Source of the DNA: Symsagittifera roscoffensis
Taxonomy: Eukaryota; Xenacoelomorpha; Acoela; Convolutidae
DNA: 64,000 bases
NCBI RefSeq assembly: GCF_963678635.1
Contig: NC_087068.1
Location: 58,451,896-58,515,895, forward strand
Reading direction: 5' to 3'
Made by a program: the position numbers and the translations under genes. Below the pieces are notes generated by a model. It did not search any database. It was not told where the DNA came from and saw nothing but the letters and a program-made list of their open reading frames with translations. This document shows positions 34,741 to 46,445 of the stretch, piece by piece (position 1 is the stretch's first letter; each line of letters starts with the position of its first letter).

Positions 34741-37700
34741 TACCAGAATTATTTTAGAGTTTGAAGGTCTATGTCTATGTTCATTTTTTTAGCAAAAAGT
34801 TTTGGCTTTCGGAAAAGTAAAAGTTTTAATTTTTTGATCGTTTTTTTCTAAAGTTAGTGACCTCTCCCAAAAACTACCCTCCCAAATCTCCTCAGTTTCC
34901 GATTTCAACCAAAAATATGAGAAGCTCCCATGCAAAAACGGCTACGCTAAAGTTTTTTTAAGCAAAGTTTTGGCTACAGGAAGTTTTTTCCCTTTTTTAA
35001 CCGTTTTGAACCTCCCCTGAAAAAAAATTATAAATGAAAAGTTATGACCCTCGGAAAAGTCAAAATTTCAATTTTTTGACCGTTTTTTGTGCATTGGCAG
35101 TTAAACCTGATTTTTCTACAAGAAAAGTTTTGACCCCCTAAAATCAAAAATTTGATTTTTTGACCGTTTTCTTAAACTTTTTGAGCTCTCTCCCAAATCT
35201 GAGATTTTGATTTCAATCGAAAGGGCTTGTTGTAGTAAGGCACCCTTACACGAGCAAAGCTTAAACTTTCTCAAAAACTACTCTTCCAAATATCAAAGTA
35301 TTGGTTTCAAAAGAGTGAGCGGAAAATGGTAAGCTCCCGTTAACCAAAATTTCTTACATAAGTTATGGCCGTCGGAAAGTCAAGTTTAACTACCCTCCTT
35401 TATCTGTCAATCTAAAAATTTTGTGTCAATGCAAAGAGTGGGTTGTGATATTTCTTTTGCATACGTTTGCATACGCGACCCAGCCCATTTTTCCATACAA
35501 AAAATTATAGCTCTCAAAAATGTCAGAATATTCATTTTTTGACAATTTTTTGAAATTTTTTTAGCCTTCTATAAAAATATTTCTTAAGCCAAATCTGATA
35601 TCAAGGTTTATTCGAGATAACTCGCTCTGAGGAAACCTCCGTGCAAAAATGACTGAGCCTTCAAATAACTAGGAAAAAAGTTGTTTTCGGGATAAATAAA
35701 AGTTTCCAAAATCCCTTATTCTATTGAAGAAACAACTAGGAGTTTGAAATTAGATACTTACTGCATCAAACGTACAAATTCGAAAACTATCAGACTGATA
35801 CCTCCAGCTTTAGTGGAGCACCTATTTCTTTTTTGTTGGAAACAGGCATCATTAAAACGTATGCTTTTTGTTTTTTTTTTTTCTATTTTTTGTTTTTTGA
35901 GACGTTTCAGAAAAAAAATTCGCTTTTCTCAAAAAAGTTATTCTTTTTCAAAAAGTACTCCGCCAGTTTGTACAAAATTGGGACCAGTTACGCCTTTGCT
36001 TGATATCCTAGCATCTTTTTTTACAGCCTTCAAAAAAGTCTGGGGGGGTAGGTATTTTTTGACAGCTACTCTGAATTTTTTTGTTTTTCTCAAAAAATTC
36101 ATTCAAGTAGAGATTTAAATTCAATGAATAGAACAATTTTCGAATGCCTTCTAAGCATAAAGGTCCTTAGAAAAAAAACTTTCGATTTTTTAACCGTTTT
36201 TTGGAACTTTTCAATTTTCTCCAAAATTAGCCTACCAAATCTGAGATTTTGATTTCAATCGTAAAAAAAAGTTGAGGAAATTTTCCTGAATCAACGGCTT
36301 TACTCAATTGATTTTAGATAAAATTTTATGATCTTCGGAAAAGTCACAATTTCGATTTTTTAAATCTTTTTTCATACTTTTTGACTTTTCTTCCCAAATC
36401 TTAGATTATTATTGAATGGAGAAAATGGGATATGAGAAGCTCTTCTGCATAAACAACTACGCCAAAACTTCTTTACACAATAGTTTCCGCCCTCGGATAA
36501 CCAAAATTTTAATTGTTTGACATACTTTACTTTGTTAAAAGTTTTTGTAATTTCTCGAAAACTACCCTCCCTTATTTGATATTTTGTTTCAATTAAAAAC
36601 AAAAACTTGTGGAAAGCTCCTGTGCGTATGCGACTACGTCCAAGTTTTTTTACAAAAAACTTTATATTCCTCGACAAGATAAAAAAATTTGATTTTTCGA
36701 CGGTTTCTCGAAACTTTTTGACTCTTCGAATAAACTACCGACTCAAATCTGATTTTCTTTGGTTCAAGGAAGTGAAAAAGATTTTGAGAAACTCTCTGTA
36801 GAAACGCCTACGCTCAAGTTTTTCCGCAAAAGGTTCTCGGAAAAATCAAAACTTGCTTCCCAAATTGAAACTTGCCTCCCAAATTGATTTTGAGTTCAAT
36901 AGCTCTCCAGAACGAAAAACCACGTGCATGCTTTCTATCAAAAAATAGGGCAGTCAGAAGAGTCAATTCTTTGAGTTCTTGTGCTTTTTTGGAAGTTTCT
37001 AACTCTTCTTAAAAACAACTCAGCCGAAGCTGATATCAAGTGTTTATCGAAGCGACAGGTTGTGAGAAAGCTCCGTGCAAGAGCTGTTGCGCCTAACATT
37101 TTTAGGGAAAAAATTAGGATAATTAAAAACTCTCAAAAAGTTTTAATTCTTATTTGATTCGAGAAACAACTGAAGTTTTGAAACTATCTAATTCCGACAT
37201 CAAGTAAACAAATTCGAAAGTAATCAAATAGGTTCATCAAGCTTTAGTTGGACTCCTAGTTCTTATTTATTCAAAACACGTATCATGGAAATGTATGGGT
37301 TTGTTTTTGTTTTTATTACTTTTGAGACGCTTTTGGAAGAAATATTCGGTTTTCTCGAAAAATTTACAATTTCTCAAAATGTGCTCAATCATTTTTTTAA
37401 AAAAACTGACCAAAGGACATTAAATTTATTCACTTCTTATGCGATCTTTTTACCATGCTCAATTTTCTACATCCTTGAAAGCGGGAGGATTTTTTGACCA
37501 CCATTTTTGAATTCAATGGATAGTACAGTTCATGAGAATATCCTCTGCATAATCGGTTACACCCAAAATTAGTTACAGAAAAGTTATGGCCCTCGAAAAG
37601 TCAATTTGTTTTTGAGCGCGTTTTTTTTTCTCAAAAAATACCCTCCCACATATGAGATTTTGATTTCAATTAAAAATACGGGTTTTCAAAAATACCCCGG

Positions 37701-38230
37701 GATATGAAGCAAAACCCATTTTTTACTCAAAAATTTATGATCCTCGAGAAATTAAAATTTTGGTTTTTTGACTTTTTTCAATTTTTTGATTTTTCTCCAA
37801 AACTGCCCTTCCAATTTGTAGATTTTTATTTCAATGAAAAAAACGGGTAGTGGGAAACCTCCCTGCACTTTTGGCTGCGCCAAGTTTCTTTCTCACTAAT
37901 TACCCAAAACGGTCAAAACTTTGATTTCTAGAGTCATTTTTGTTGAAAGTTTTCGAGATTTTGAGAGAAAATAAGCCAGAAAATAGGTTTTTGAAAATTC
38001 CTTTGCATACGAGATAACGCTCAAAATTTTTTAACATCTTGATGTTTCGACGTTTTTTGTGTGAAACTTTTTGACACATCTCAAGGTTCTTGTAAGACCA
38101 AATCTGATATCGGGAGTTTAATTGAGGCAAAAGGTTGTGAGTCATCTCCGTGCATAAGGGGCGATGAATTTGAGAGTATCGTTGTTTTTGTGAGATTTTC
38201 AATTCTCAAAAAATTCTATCTCTTAATTTA
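34740..38230 (+). repeat. Highly diverged tandem repeat, period roughly 155-185 bp
   Basis: Recurring blocks in constant order: TATGGCCCTCGGAAAAGTC, a T-rich TTTTTTGACCGTTTTT, CTCCCAAA.CTACCCTCCCAAAT, GATTTTGATTTCAAT, and GCAAAAACGGCTACGC. Clear starts include about 34795, 35035, 36145, 36325, 36480, 36655, 37575 and 37730. Units are strongly diverged, so exact number and period need a computed alignment. Confidence 0.6.
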
Positions 38231-38628
38231 TTAGAGAAACAACTAAGGTTTTGAAATTATCTTTGTATTATGAAAATCTATGGGAATTTTTTTGCTTCTA
38301 TTTACTATTGTTTGTAGAGCTTTTGGGGAAAATGTTTGCTTTTCTCACACACATTTACTGTGCAAATAAGTCATAGATAATATAGAAAAGATTCAGTTGC
38401 TTAAATATATATTCTGGAATGTATTGGTAATTAGTTTTCATTGCTTGTTAATAAGATCAATCATAAACACCTATTTGAAGAGATTTGAACAGATATGAAC
38501 AGATTTGAACAGATAAATATCTTCTAATAAATGACTGAATTAGTTGAGCATTACATGCTAATCCTCCTTGAGGGCTGGTTTCGGTAAGAGCCACCCGAGT
38601 CGAGATTTTTCACCTAATTTAAAGCAAG

Positions 38629-38980
38629 AAGATTTGAGCGGTTTGAGCGGTTTGAGCGGTTTTTTAGACAATTACGCTCAAAATCTTGCTTCAAAAAGAG
38701 CGGTTTGAGCGGTTTTTGGACGGTTTATTTAAAAAAACTTCTCAAATACTGCGCAAGGTTTGAGCGGTTTTTGAGCGGTTTTTGAGCGGTTTTTCTAGAT
38801 AAATCGCTCAAATCTTGCGCAATTTTTGAGCGGTTTTTTTTGGCTAAACCGCTCTAAACCGTTCAAATCTTGCGCGGTTTTTGAGCGGTCTTTTCAGATA
38901 AACCGTTCAAAAACCGCTCATTTTGAAGCAAAATTTTGAGCGTAATCGTCTAAAAAAACCGCTCAAACCGCTCAAATCTT
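38629..38980. repeat. Large palindrome built from TTTGAGCGG words
   Basis: Both strands carry dense copies of TTTGAGCGG / TTTTTGAGCGG. The left end reads AAGATTTGAGCGGTTTGAGC from 38629 and the right end is its complement ending at 38980. Inner blocks (ATTACGCTCAAAATCTTGC vs its complement) also mirror, giving arms of about 175 bp. It lies in intron 2. Confidence 0.85.
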
Positions 38981-39014
38981 AATGAATTTAAAAAACTTCA
39001 AGAAAATAATTTTT

Positions 39015-39054
39015 ATACATACATACATACATACATACATACATACATACATAC
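39015..39054. repeat. TACA/ATAC tetranucleotide microsatellite
   Basis: About ten tandem ATAC units. The peptide frames with YIHT or CMYV repeats on the two strands arise from it. Confidence 0.95.
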
Positions 39055-40600
39055 ACATACTTACATATTTTCCAGTGGCTATGTTGCTCGAGCATTTGCG
39101 CACAAAAGGACCACTGTTTTTTTTTACAGTTTCCATGCAATTTGTTGTATGCAAACTCAACCAAGTTTCCCAACATCTCAGTGTGGACATTTATTTTGAT
39201 TTGGTTAAATATCTTTCATACGGTTCCCAAGCTTATCACCCCGCACTTTAACCCCCTTCTTCTTAAACCACACTCACATTTGTGTTGCTTTCAAAAGTCT
39301 AGTGTTGCTTTCAATTAGCATTATGTAGGCTATCTCTGTTTCAAACGCGTGAATGAGAGATTATTTTCCTTAAAAATTGAAATGCAATTATTTTTGAGAT
39401 GCTAGAGGCATGAAGCAACTTAAGAAAGGCTTCTCAGGCCTCAACTAGTACACTTAATTATAATACTCTTGTAATTATAAAAAGGACCTAATTTGAAACA
39501 AATTATCGATATTAAAAGGGGGTTAACTTGCTGTGGGGTTAACTTGTCACGCGATTGTAAACTAGGGGTGTGAAAATTGGGGATTAAAAAACGTGAGGTT
39601 AAAGAGTGAGCCACCTGATAAAAAATTAATTTTTTACAGCTAATTCCACTTATATACTTTCAAAAGTTCAAAAGTGTAGGAAGTGAATTCATCTGAAAAT
39701 TAAAACATTAGAAAATGAGAGAGAATTCGCTCTGCCGAAGAGATTGAACGTAGCAATGTCATATCGTAAGTGACCTGTTAAATCAAGTTAAGCAAAAGTA
39801 AACTAAAGTACATAAAAATCACATCATTCCTCTAAACAGGAAAATTTTTAACTGAATACAACTAACAAAAACTGCTCTTGTTCTCCCCATCAATTTAAAT
39901 TGAAAAAGTTAAATGACAACTAATTACGCAGTTAAACATATAGGATAGAAAATTAACGTTGGACTTATAGTCCGACGGATTATGGAATTACTAAATTATT
40001 TAAACGGCAAATGTACTAGAGTTAGCACGAGGTATTGTAACGGGTATGTAAAAGATTAAATGGGCATCGATGGTTATCAAAACAATTATATTGGTGTTGT
40101 AGCGGGTTACAAAGTGTTTAATGATTAAAAAAATACATGAAATGAAAAAGAGCGTTTGAGTTTCAGTTTTTGTCGCCACTAATGAAGCTCTCCAGTTCAG
40201 CATTGAACAATTCGCTGTCAATATCAGCTTGCTGTTGAAAATCTTGATAACAAATTTTTCATGGACTGATAAACCAAAGTAAGAAAATCTATGTCCGATA
40301 AAGAAGTGTCCGAAGGATTTAGGCAATCTGAGAGTGGCTGTGACTCGATTTGGCTGATAAGTTCTAAGAGGATTAGGTTAGCAGCAGATCCAAGGTTTCG
40401 TCTAGTTGATCTATAACATCTATTATAAGCCTTTTTTCATAAAATTTTGGTCGGCCTACGTGGCGGATCACTTCAATCCGGCGAGTTAGTTATGGGTGTT
40501 GAATCATGTGCGGTATCTAGGTTAGATGAAGATGCCAATTCCTAAGACGCTGCTGTGATGATGTGTATTGGGAGTTCTGGCATTAGGGGTCCGGTTGGTT
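39055..40600. other. Intron 2 AT-rich segment
   Basis: No gene or repeat could be supported. Part of 40000-40600 may be 3' sequence of the minus-strand gypsy remnant that follows. Confidence 0.35.
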
Positions 40601-42115
40601 GCTCAGCTAAAATCTCAGACTCATTTTATCCCGGATGAATTGAGGATGAGGGATAGATTTAGCGTGCTCGGGTATCCATTCCCACTCACCAATATTAGAA
40701 GTTTTCGAAGGATTGAATGTAGTTTCATCGCAGTTTAGATATTCTGTGTTGAAGATCGGTTTCTTGGAATGTGGACGTTTTCTTTTTGAAAGGTGTTTTG
40801 AGGAGTTGGAAGCCCTGGTCCTAATGTTGTTGTCCGAAGTGGCCATTTCAATTTCTTGTCTCGTCTTGTGGCCTCATTTTGGTGTTTTCTGAGTACTGGA
40901 GGTTTCTTCTGGTTGGTTCGCTTCGCATCTACTTCAAAATCACAGCTAGGAAAATGATGTTTCCTCTAAACTATCGAATGTGAGTTGAGTTTGCTTTTAA
41001 TAATGCGATATCGCCTCTCTGATGATTTTTCTGTCGGATAATTCAATTGTGGTTTTAGAAGTTTTAACTAATTTTTGGTTCAATTTCGTGTGAAAAGGGT
41101 TTCCATTGATGCTTTTTTTGGTTCTACGAAAGATGTAACCATAAAAGGGCTCTGAAATGGCAGCCTTGGCAAGGACGGTTTTGGGGGAGAAATGTAGTCG
41201 GATTCTTATCCCTTTTCCAGAAGGAATTGGTTTTTCTTAGGTATCACAGTCCCCTTGCAGCCATCCTCACCTCTGTCATCTAAATTCCAGTCTAGGGCGC
41301 GTTCTTTATTTAAAACTGCTTTCCGTTTGTCTAAAATTCTACTGGATTATATACAAAACGCAAGTTGTTTCCAAATGAAATTGAGTTTTCTATTGAAGTG
41401 AATTTCGATTGGTTATCCGTCATTTTTTGATTGAAATGAAAATTGAACATTCCAAATATTTTTTGAGACAGCATCTTGTAATGTATACTTTAGAAATTCT
41501 TGAGCCATTCCTAATAATTGAAAATTTACAGAAAGTACAAGTTTTTTGAACGGTGATCACCTACTCTATAGAATATTATTTTGTTATTAGAGTTGCAAAA
41601 TAAATTAAAATCTTGGCTGTTTAAACAAGAGGCGTGATCTACGCAAAAAGAATATGGATTATCATGGAAATAAAAGAAATTTTGAAGAAAGTCTATAACT
41701 GTGTTTGTTGAGGTAGATGTAGTAAATTTATCCTATGGTAGTTTTGAAAGTCTATCGATACATAAAAGGATGCTTTTGTTTGTTCCCCACAAAGAATTTA
41801 GAGGACCGTCAATGTCTAAATTAAGTTAATCGTTTGGTTCGCACAAGGGGAGTAATTTGCTAAATTGTGAGTTTGGGATCACTTTTTTTCAAATTTTTAC
41901 CCGTTTTTGTGCACTCTGAACATTTTGTGCCACGGAGGTAAATTTTGTTTTATGTGAGACCACCAGATGTATTGTGCCAAATATGTCATTCCAAATTAGC
42001 CAGGGTGGGCATCATGTAAGGTCTTCATCACGGCATTTCTGAGTGTAAAGGGAATAACGAGTTTGCCATCCATTTATAATAATCCGTCGGATTCATGAAG
42101 GTCGCGTACAAAATA
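40600..42115 (-). pseudogene. Ty3/gypsy-type integrase and pol C-terminus, decayed
   Basis: From 42115 down the minus strand reads LHESDGLL, MDGKLVIPFTLRNAVMK, HDAHPG, a stop, then FGMTYLAQYIWW, the HHCC-type zinc-binding N-terminus of gypsy integrases. After a one-base shift KCSECTKTGKNL supplies the Cys pair (about 41925). DIDGPLNSLWGTNKSILLCIDR (41818-41755 region) holds the first catalytic Asp, and CVDHASCLNS near 41630 the second. Toward 40607 the 79-residue frame is Ser/Lys-rich and could be the protein's tail. Stops and shifts make it non-functional. It lies antisense in intron 2. Confidence 0.72.
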
Positions 42116-42786
42116 AGGAAATATGGAAATAAGGAGAACTTGAATTAAATCGTATCATTTTCGTTTTGAACCTGTGTGCCACCAACGCTTAAAGAACTTT
42201 TAGTTTGTAGTGTTTTTACCTTTTATTCTTTTTCATATTGAGGCGTATGTAGGTAACGCATTTTTGTCAGCTCTTTTTGTTGATAAAATTGACCTTGATA
42301 GTTAACTAGTAGTTGGAATCTTTTTTTTTGGTAACCTAAAGGCACTCATGGGGACGTTGGACACAGTATTTTTTTTTAAATTTCAGCACTTAAGAACCGT
42401 GTAGTAAACCTAGTTACCCGAAAAATAATCACAATAAACTTGATCAAATTTACAGATATTGGCAGCTATTTTGCTATTGTTTGTACAAAGTTGCAAAAAG
42501 CTGGAACAGAAAAAATTATTCGAAAAGACCTGTCTGTCTATTTTCTCAGAGTTTTGCATGCAGTTCGATTATTTAATTAACATTGCAACTTGAATTATGT
42601 CTACAAAAAAGCGTTTATATGCAAAATAATTTCGCAGTATGTCAATTGGTTTTTTAATTAGTTTTTTCTGACTGAATTTTTTGCTCTCAAATTTATTTGA
42701 CGCTTTATTTGACATTTTTTATTTGACATTATTTATTTGGCATTTTTTATTTGAAATTTTTTGACACTTTTTGCTGCTATCTTCAG
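42116..42786. other. End of intron 2
   Basis: AT-rich, with no gene. At about 42490-42570 a block (GTTGCAAAAAGCTGG, GAAAAAATTATTCGAAAAGAC, TTTTGCATGC) resembles 43005-43075 on the other side of exon 3. The TTTATTTGACATT word repeats at 42700-42760. The exon acceptor is CTATCTTCAG at 42777-42786. Confidence 0.5.
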
Positions 42787-42923
42787 GTTTCGACATTGGG
42801 GACTACGGGAGGCTGACTCAGATGATGTGGATGGACTCCACTCAAGTGGGCTGTGGACTGGCTCAGTGTCCAGACAAGAACGCCACCATCAGTGTCATTC
42901 TCAAGTGCAAATACAATCCCCCG
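42787..42923 (+). CDS. CAP-superfamily protein, exon 3 (CAP signature)
   Basis: A 137-base exon. Its first two bases complete the Gly codon left by exon 2, giving 46 residues (123-168). GRLTQMMWMDST fits the CAP1 signature at 11 of 12 positions; the usual His/Tyr-containing GHYTQ is GRLTQ here, so a ligand-binding His of the CAP cavity is missing. VGCGLAQC follows as in the family. NAT is a possible glycosylation site. ILKCKYNPP begins the CAP2 signature, completed by GNV in exon 4. The donor is CCG|GTAAAA (42924), phase 0. Intron 3 is 13,991 bp. Confidence 0.93.
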
Positions 42924-43004
42924 GTAAAACTAGAAATTGACAATAGTATTAAATATAATGCAAGAAGGCTCTTACACCCCACCCCCACTAATGAGAGTTG
43001 CAAA

Positions 43005-43075
43005 AAGTTGGGTCCGACAAAATTAATCAAAAAGATCAGTTGACCTATTTCAGACAAGTTTTGCATGCGAATGCT
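43005..43075 (+). repeat. Direct repeat partner flanking exon 3
   Basis: GTTGCAAAAAGTTGGGTCCG, AATTAATCAAAAAGATC and TTTTGCATGCGAATGC resemble, in the same order, the segment at about 42490-42570. It passes straight into the first satellite monomer. Confidence 0.55.
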
Positions 43076-43394
43076 TTTTTTTCAGACCAAAAAGTATCGC
43101 ATTGTCACTTTAAATTTCAAATTTGCATGCTTTTTTCAGACCAGAAAATATCGCATTGTCACTTTAAATTTCAAATTTGCATGCGTTCTTTTCAGACCAG
43201 AAAATATCGAATGGTCAATTTATAGTTCAAATTTGCTTTTTTTTCAGACCAAAAAATATCGCATTGTCACTTTAAATTTCAAATTTGCATGCTTTTTTCA
43301 GACCAGAAAATATCGCATTGTCACTTTAAATTTCAAATTTGCATGCTTTTTTTACAGACCAGAAAATTTTGCATGGTCAATTTAAAGATCAAGT

Positions 43395-43625
43395 TTGCAT
43401 TTCTGATCTGAAAGGTGTGTTTTACTTTTTTAATTATTAAAGATAGAGACAAACAAAAGTTCAAATTTGCATTTCAGATTGCTCTTTTTTTTTACTTTTG
43501 TTTGATCAAATTTTTTGCTACGAATCATAAAAATAGAGATGATTTTAGTTTGTCTCTATTTCTAACCAATCAACAAAAAACAAAAAAGAAACTCGGAGAT
43601 GTAGTTAGTAACGCTAGATCAATTT
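43395..43625 (+). repeat. Spacer repeat 1, truncated
   Basis: It begins TTCTGATCTGAAAGGTGTG and contains the inverted pair ATAGAGACAAAC (43443-43454) and GTTTGTCTCTAT (43548-43559). It stops after GATGTAGTTAGTAACG, where monomers resume; the second half of the spacer is absent. Confidence 0.8.
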
Positions 43626-44144
43626 AAAATTCAAATTTGCATGCTTTTTTTCAGACCAAAAAAAATCGCATGGTCAATTTAAAGTTCAAATTTGCATGCT
43701 TTTTTTACGACCCGGAAATATTGCATGGTCAATTTAAAGTTCAATTTTGCACCTTTTTTTTCAAATTTTCAAATCAAAAAGTATCGCATTGTCACTTTAA
43801 ATTTCAAATTTGCATGCTTTTTTCTCAGACCAGAAAAAATCGGATGATCAATTTAAAATTCAAATTTGCATGTTTTTTTTTACAGACCAGAAAATATCGC
43901 ATGATCAATTTAAAAACTCAAATTTGCATGCTTTTTTTCAGACCACAAAATATTGCATGGTCGATTTTAATTTTCAAATTTCCATGCTTTTTTTCAGACC
44001 AGAAAATATTGCATGGTCAATATAAAGTTCAAATTTGCATGCTTTTTTCAGACCAGAAAGTATCGCATGGTCAATTTAAAGCTCAAACTTGCATGCTTTT
44101 TTTTCAGACCAGAAAATTTTGCATGGTCAATTTAAAGATCAAAT

Positions 44145-44655
44145 TTGCATTTCTGGTCTGAAAAGTGTGTTTTACTTTTTTAAATAATAAAGGTAGAGAC
44201 AAACAAAAGTTCAAATTTGCATTTCAGATTGCTCTTTTTTTTACTTTTGTTTGATCAAATTTTTTGCTACGAATCATAAAAATAGAGATGATTTTAGTTT
44301 GTCTCTATTTTTAACCAATCAACAAAAAACAAAAAAGAAACTCGGAGATGTAGTTAGTAACACACATCTCTAAGATCCAAAAAAGGTGTCTAAATAAAAA
44401 AAAATGGTTTTCACATTGTTTTTTGTTTTGTTTTCTACGCAAAATCAGCAACAAAAAAATTATCGGACTGGGTTGAAAGGTTTCATATTAAGGCCCTCTG
44501 ATTTGTTATATGAACGACATTAATAAACTTCAAAAATCTTTTTCCCAATGTCGAGAAAAACCGGCTTGAAGTTTTTAATTTTTCGTCTAATTTCGAGAGA
44601 ATGAGCAGGCTTATATTAGCTTATTTGTACTAATTTATGCAAATTTGCAGGCTTT
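44145..44655 (+). repeat. Spacer repeat 2, full
   Basis: Full spacer: GGTCTGAAAAGTGTG, the ATAGAGAC-like inverted pair, AAGAAACTCGGAGATG, ACGCAAAATCAGC, ATCGGACTGGGTTGAAAGG, ACGAACGACATTAATAAAC-like, TGTCGAGAAAAACCGGCTTG, TCTAATTTCGAGAGAATGAG and TTATGCAAATTTGCAGGC. Confidence 0.85.
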
Positions 44656-45984
44656 TTTTCAGACCAGAAAAAATCGCATGGTTAATTTTAAAATTCAAAT
44701 TTGCATGCTTTTTTTCGGACCAAAAAATATTGAAAGGTCAATTTAAAATTCAAATTTGCATGCTTTTTTCTAGACCAGGAATTATCGCATGGTCAATTTA
44801 AAGTTCAAATTTGCATTTTTTTCAGACCAGAAACTATCGCATGTTAATTTTTAGGTTTCAAATTTGCATGTTTTTTTTCAGACCAGAAAATATCGCATGA
44901 TCAATATAAAATTCAATTTTCCATGCTTTTTTTCAGACCAGAAAATATCGCATGGTCAATTTAAAATTCAAATTTGCATGATTTTTTACAGACCAGAAAA
45001 TATCGCTTGTTCATTTTTAGGTTTCAAATTTGCATGCTTTTTTCGGACCAGAAAATTTTGCATGGTCAATTTAAAGTTCAAATTTGCATTTTTTTCAGAC
45101 CAGAAACTATCGCATGTTAATTTTTAGGTTTCAAATTTGCATGTTTTTTTTTCAGACCAGAAAATATCGCATGATCAATATAAAATTCAATTTTCCATGC
45201 TTTTCTTCAGACCAGAAAAAATCGCATGTTCAATTTAGAATTCAAATTTCCATGTTTTTTTTTCAGACCAGAAAATATCGCTTGTCACTTTAAATTTCAA
45301 TTTTGCATGCTTTGTTTTACAGACCAGAAAATATCGCATGATGATCAATTTAAAATTGAAATTTGCATGCGTTTTTTCAGACCAGAAAATATTGCATGGT
45401 CAATTTTTAAATTCAAATTTGCATGCTTTCTTTGCAGACCAGAAAACATCGCAAGATCAATTTAAAATTCAAATTTGCATGCTTTTTTTCAGACCAAAAA
45501 AAATCGCATGGTCAATTTAAAGTTCAAATTTGCATGCTTTTTTTACGACCCGGAAATATTGCATGGTCAATTTAAAGTTCAATTTTGCACCTTTTTTTTC
45601 AAATTTTCAAATCAAAAAGTATCGCATTGTCACTTTAAATTTCAAATTTGCATGCTTTTTTCTCAGACCAGAAAAAATTGGATGATCAATTTAAAATTCA
45701 AATTTGCATGTTTTTTTTTACAGACCAGAAAATATCGCATGATCAATTTAAAAACTCAAATTTGCATGCTTTTTTTCAGACCACAAAATATCGCATGGTC
45801 GATTTTAATTTTCAAACTTCCATGCTTTTGTTCAGACCAGAAAATATTGCATGGTCAATATAAAGTTCAAATTTGCATGCTTTTTTCAGACCAGAAAGTA
45901 TCGCATGGTCAATTTAAAGCTCAAACTTGCATGCTTTTTTTCAGACCAGAAAATTTTGCATGGTCAATTTAAAGATCAAGTTTG

Positions 45985-46445
45985 CATTTCTGATCTGAAA
46001 GGTGCGTTTTACTTTTTTAATTATTAAAGATAGAGACAAACAAAAGTTCAAATTTGCATTTCAGATTGCTCTTTTTTTTTACTTTTGTTTGATCAAATTT
46101 TTTGCTACGAATCATAAAAATAGAGATGATTTTAGTTTGTCTCTATTTCCAACCAATCAACAAAAAACAAAAAAGAAACTCGGAGATGTAGTTAGTAACA
46201 CACATCTCTAAGAACCAAAAAAGGTGTCTAAATAAAAAAAAATGGTTTTCACATTGTTTTTTGCTTTGTTTTCTACGCAAAATCAGCAAGAAAAAAATTA
46301 TCGGACTGGGTTGAAAGGTTTCATATTAAGGCCCTCTAAATTTTTATACGAACGACATTAATAAACTTCAATTTTTCGTCTAATTTCGAGAGAATGAGCA
46401 GGCTTATATTAGCTTATTTGTACTAATTTATGCAAATTTGCAGGC
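45985..46445 (+). repeat. Spacer repeat 3, internal deletion
   Basis: As spacer 2, but AAACTTC joins directly to AATTTTTCGTC near 46369, so the TGTCGAGAAAAACCGG segment is missing. Confidence 0.85.

Noticed and set aside
38972-39251. Short proteins with YIHT or CMYV repeats
   Set aside because: Produced by the TACA microsatellite on both strands.
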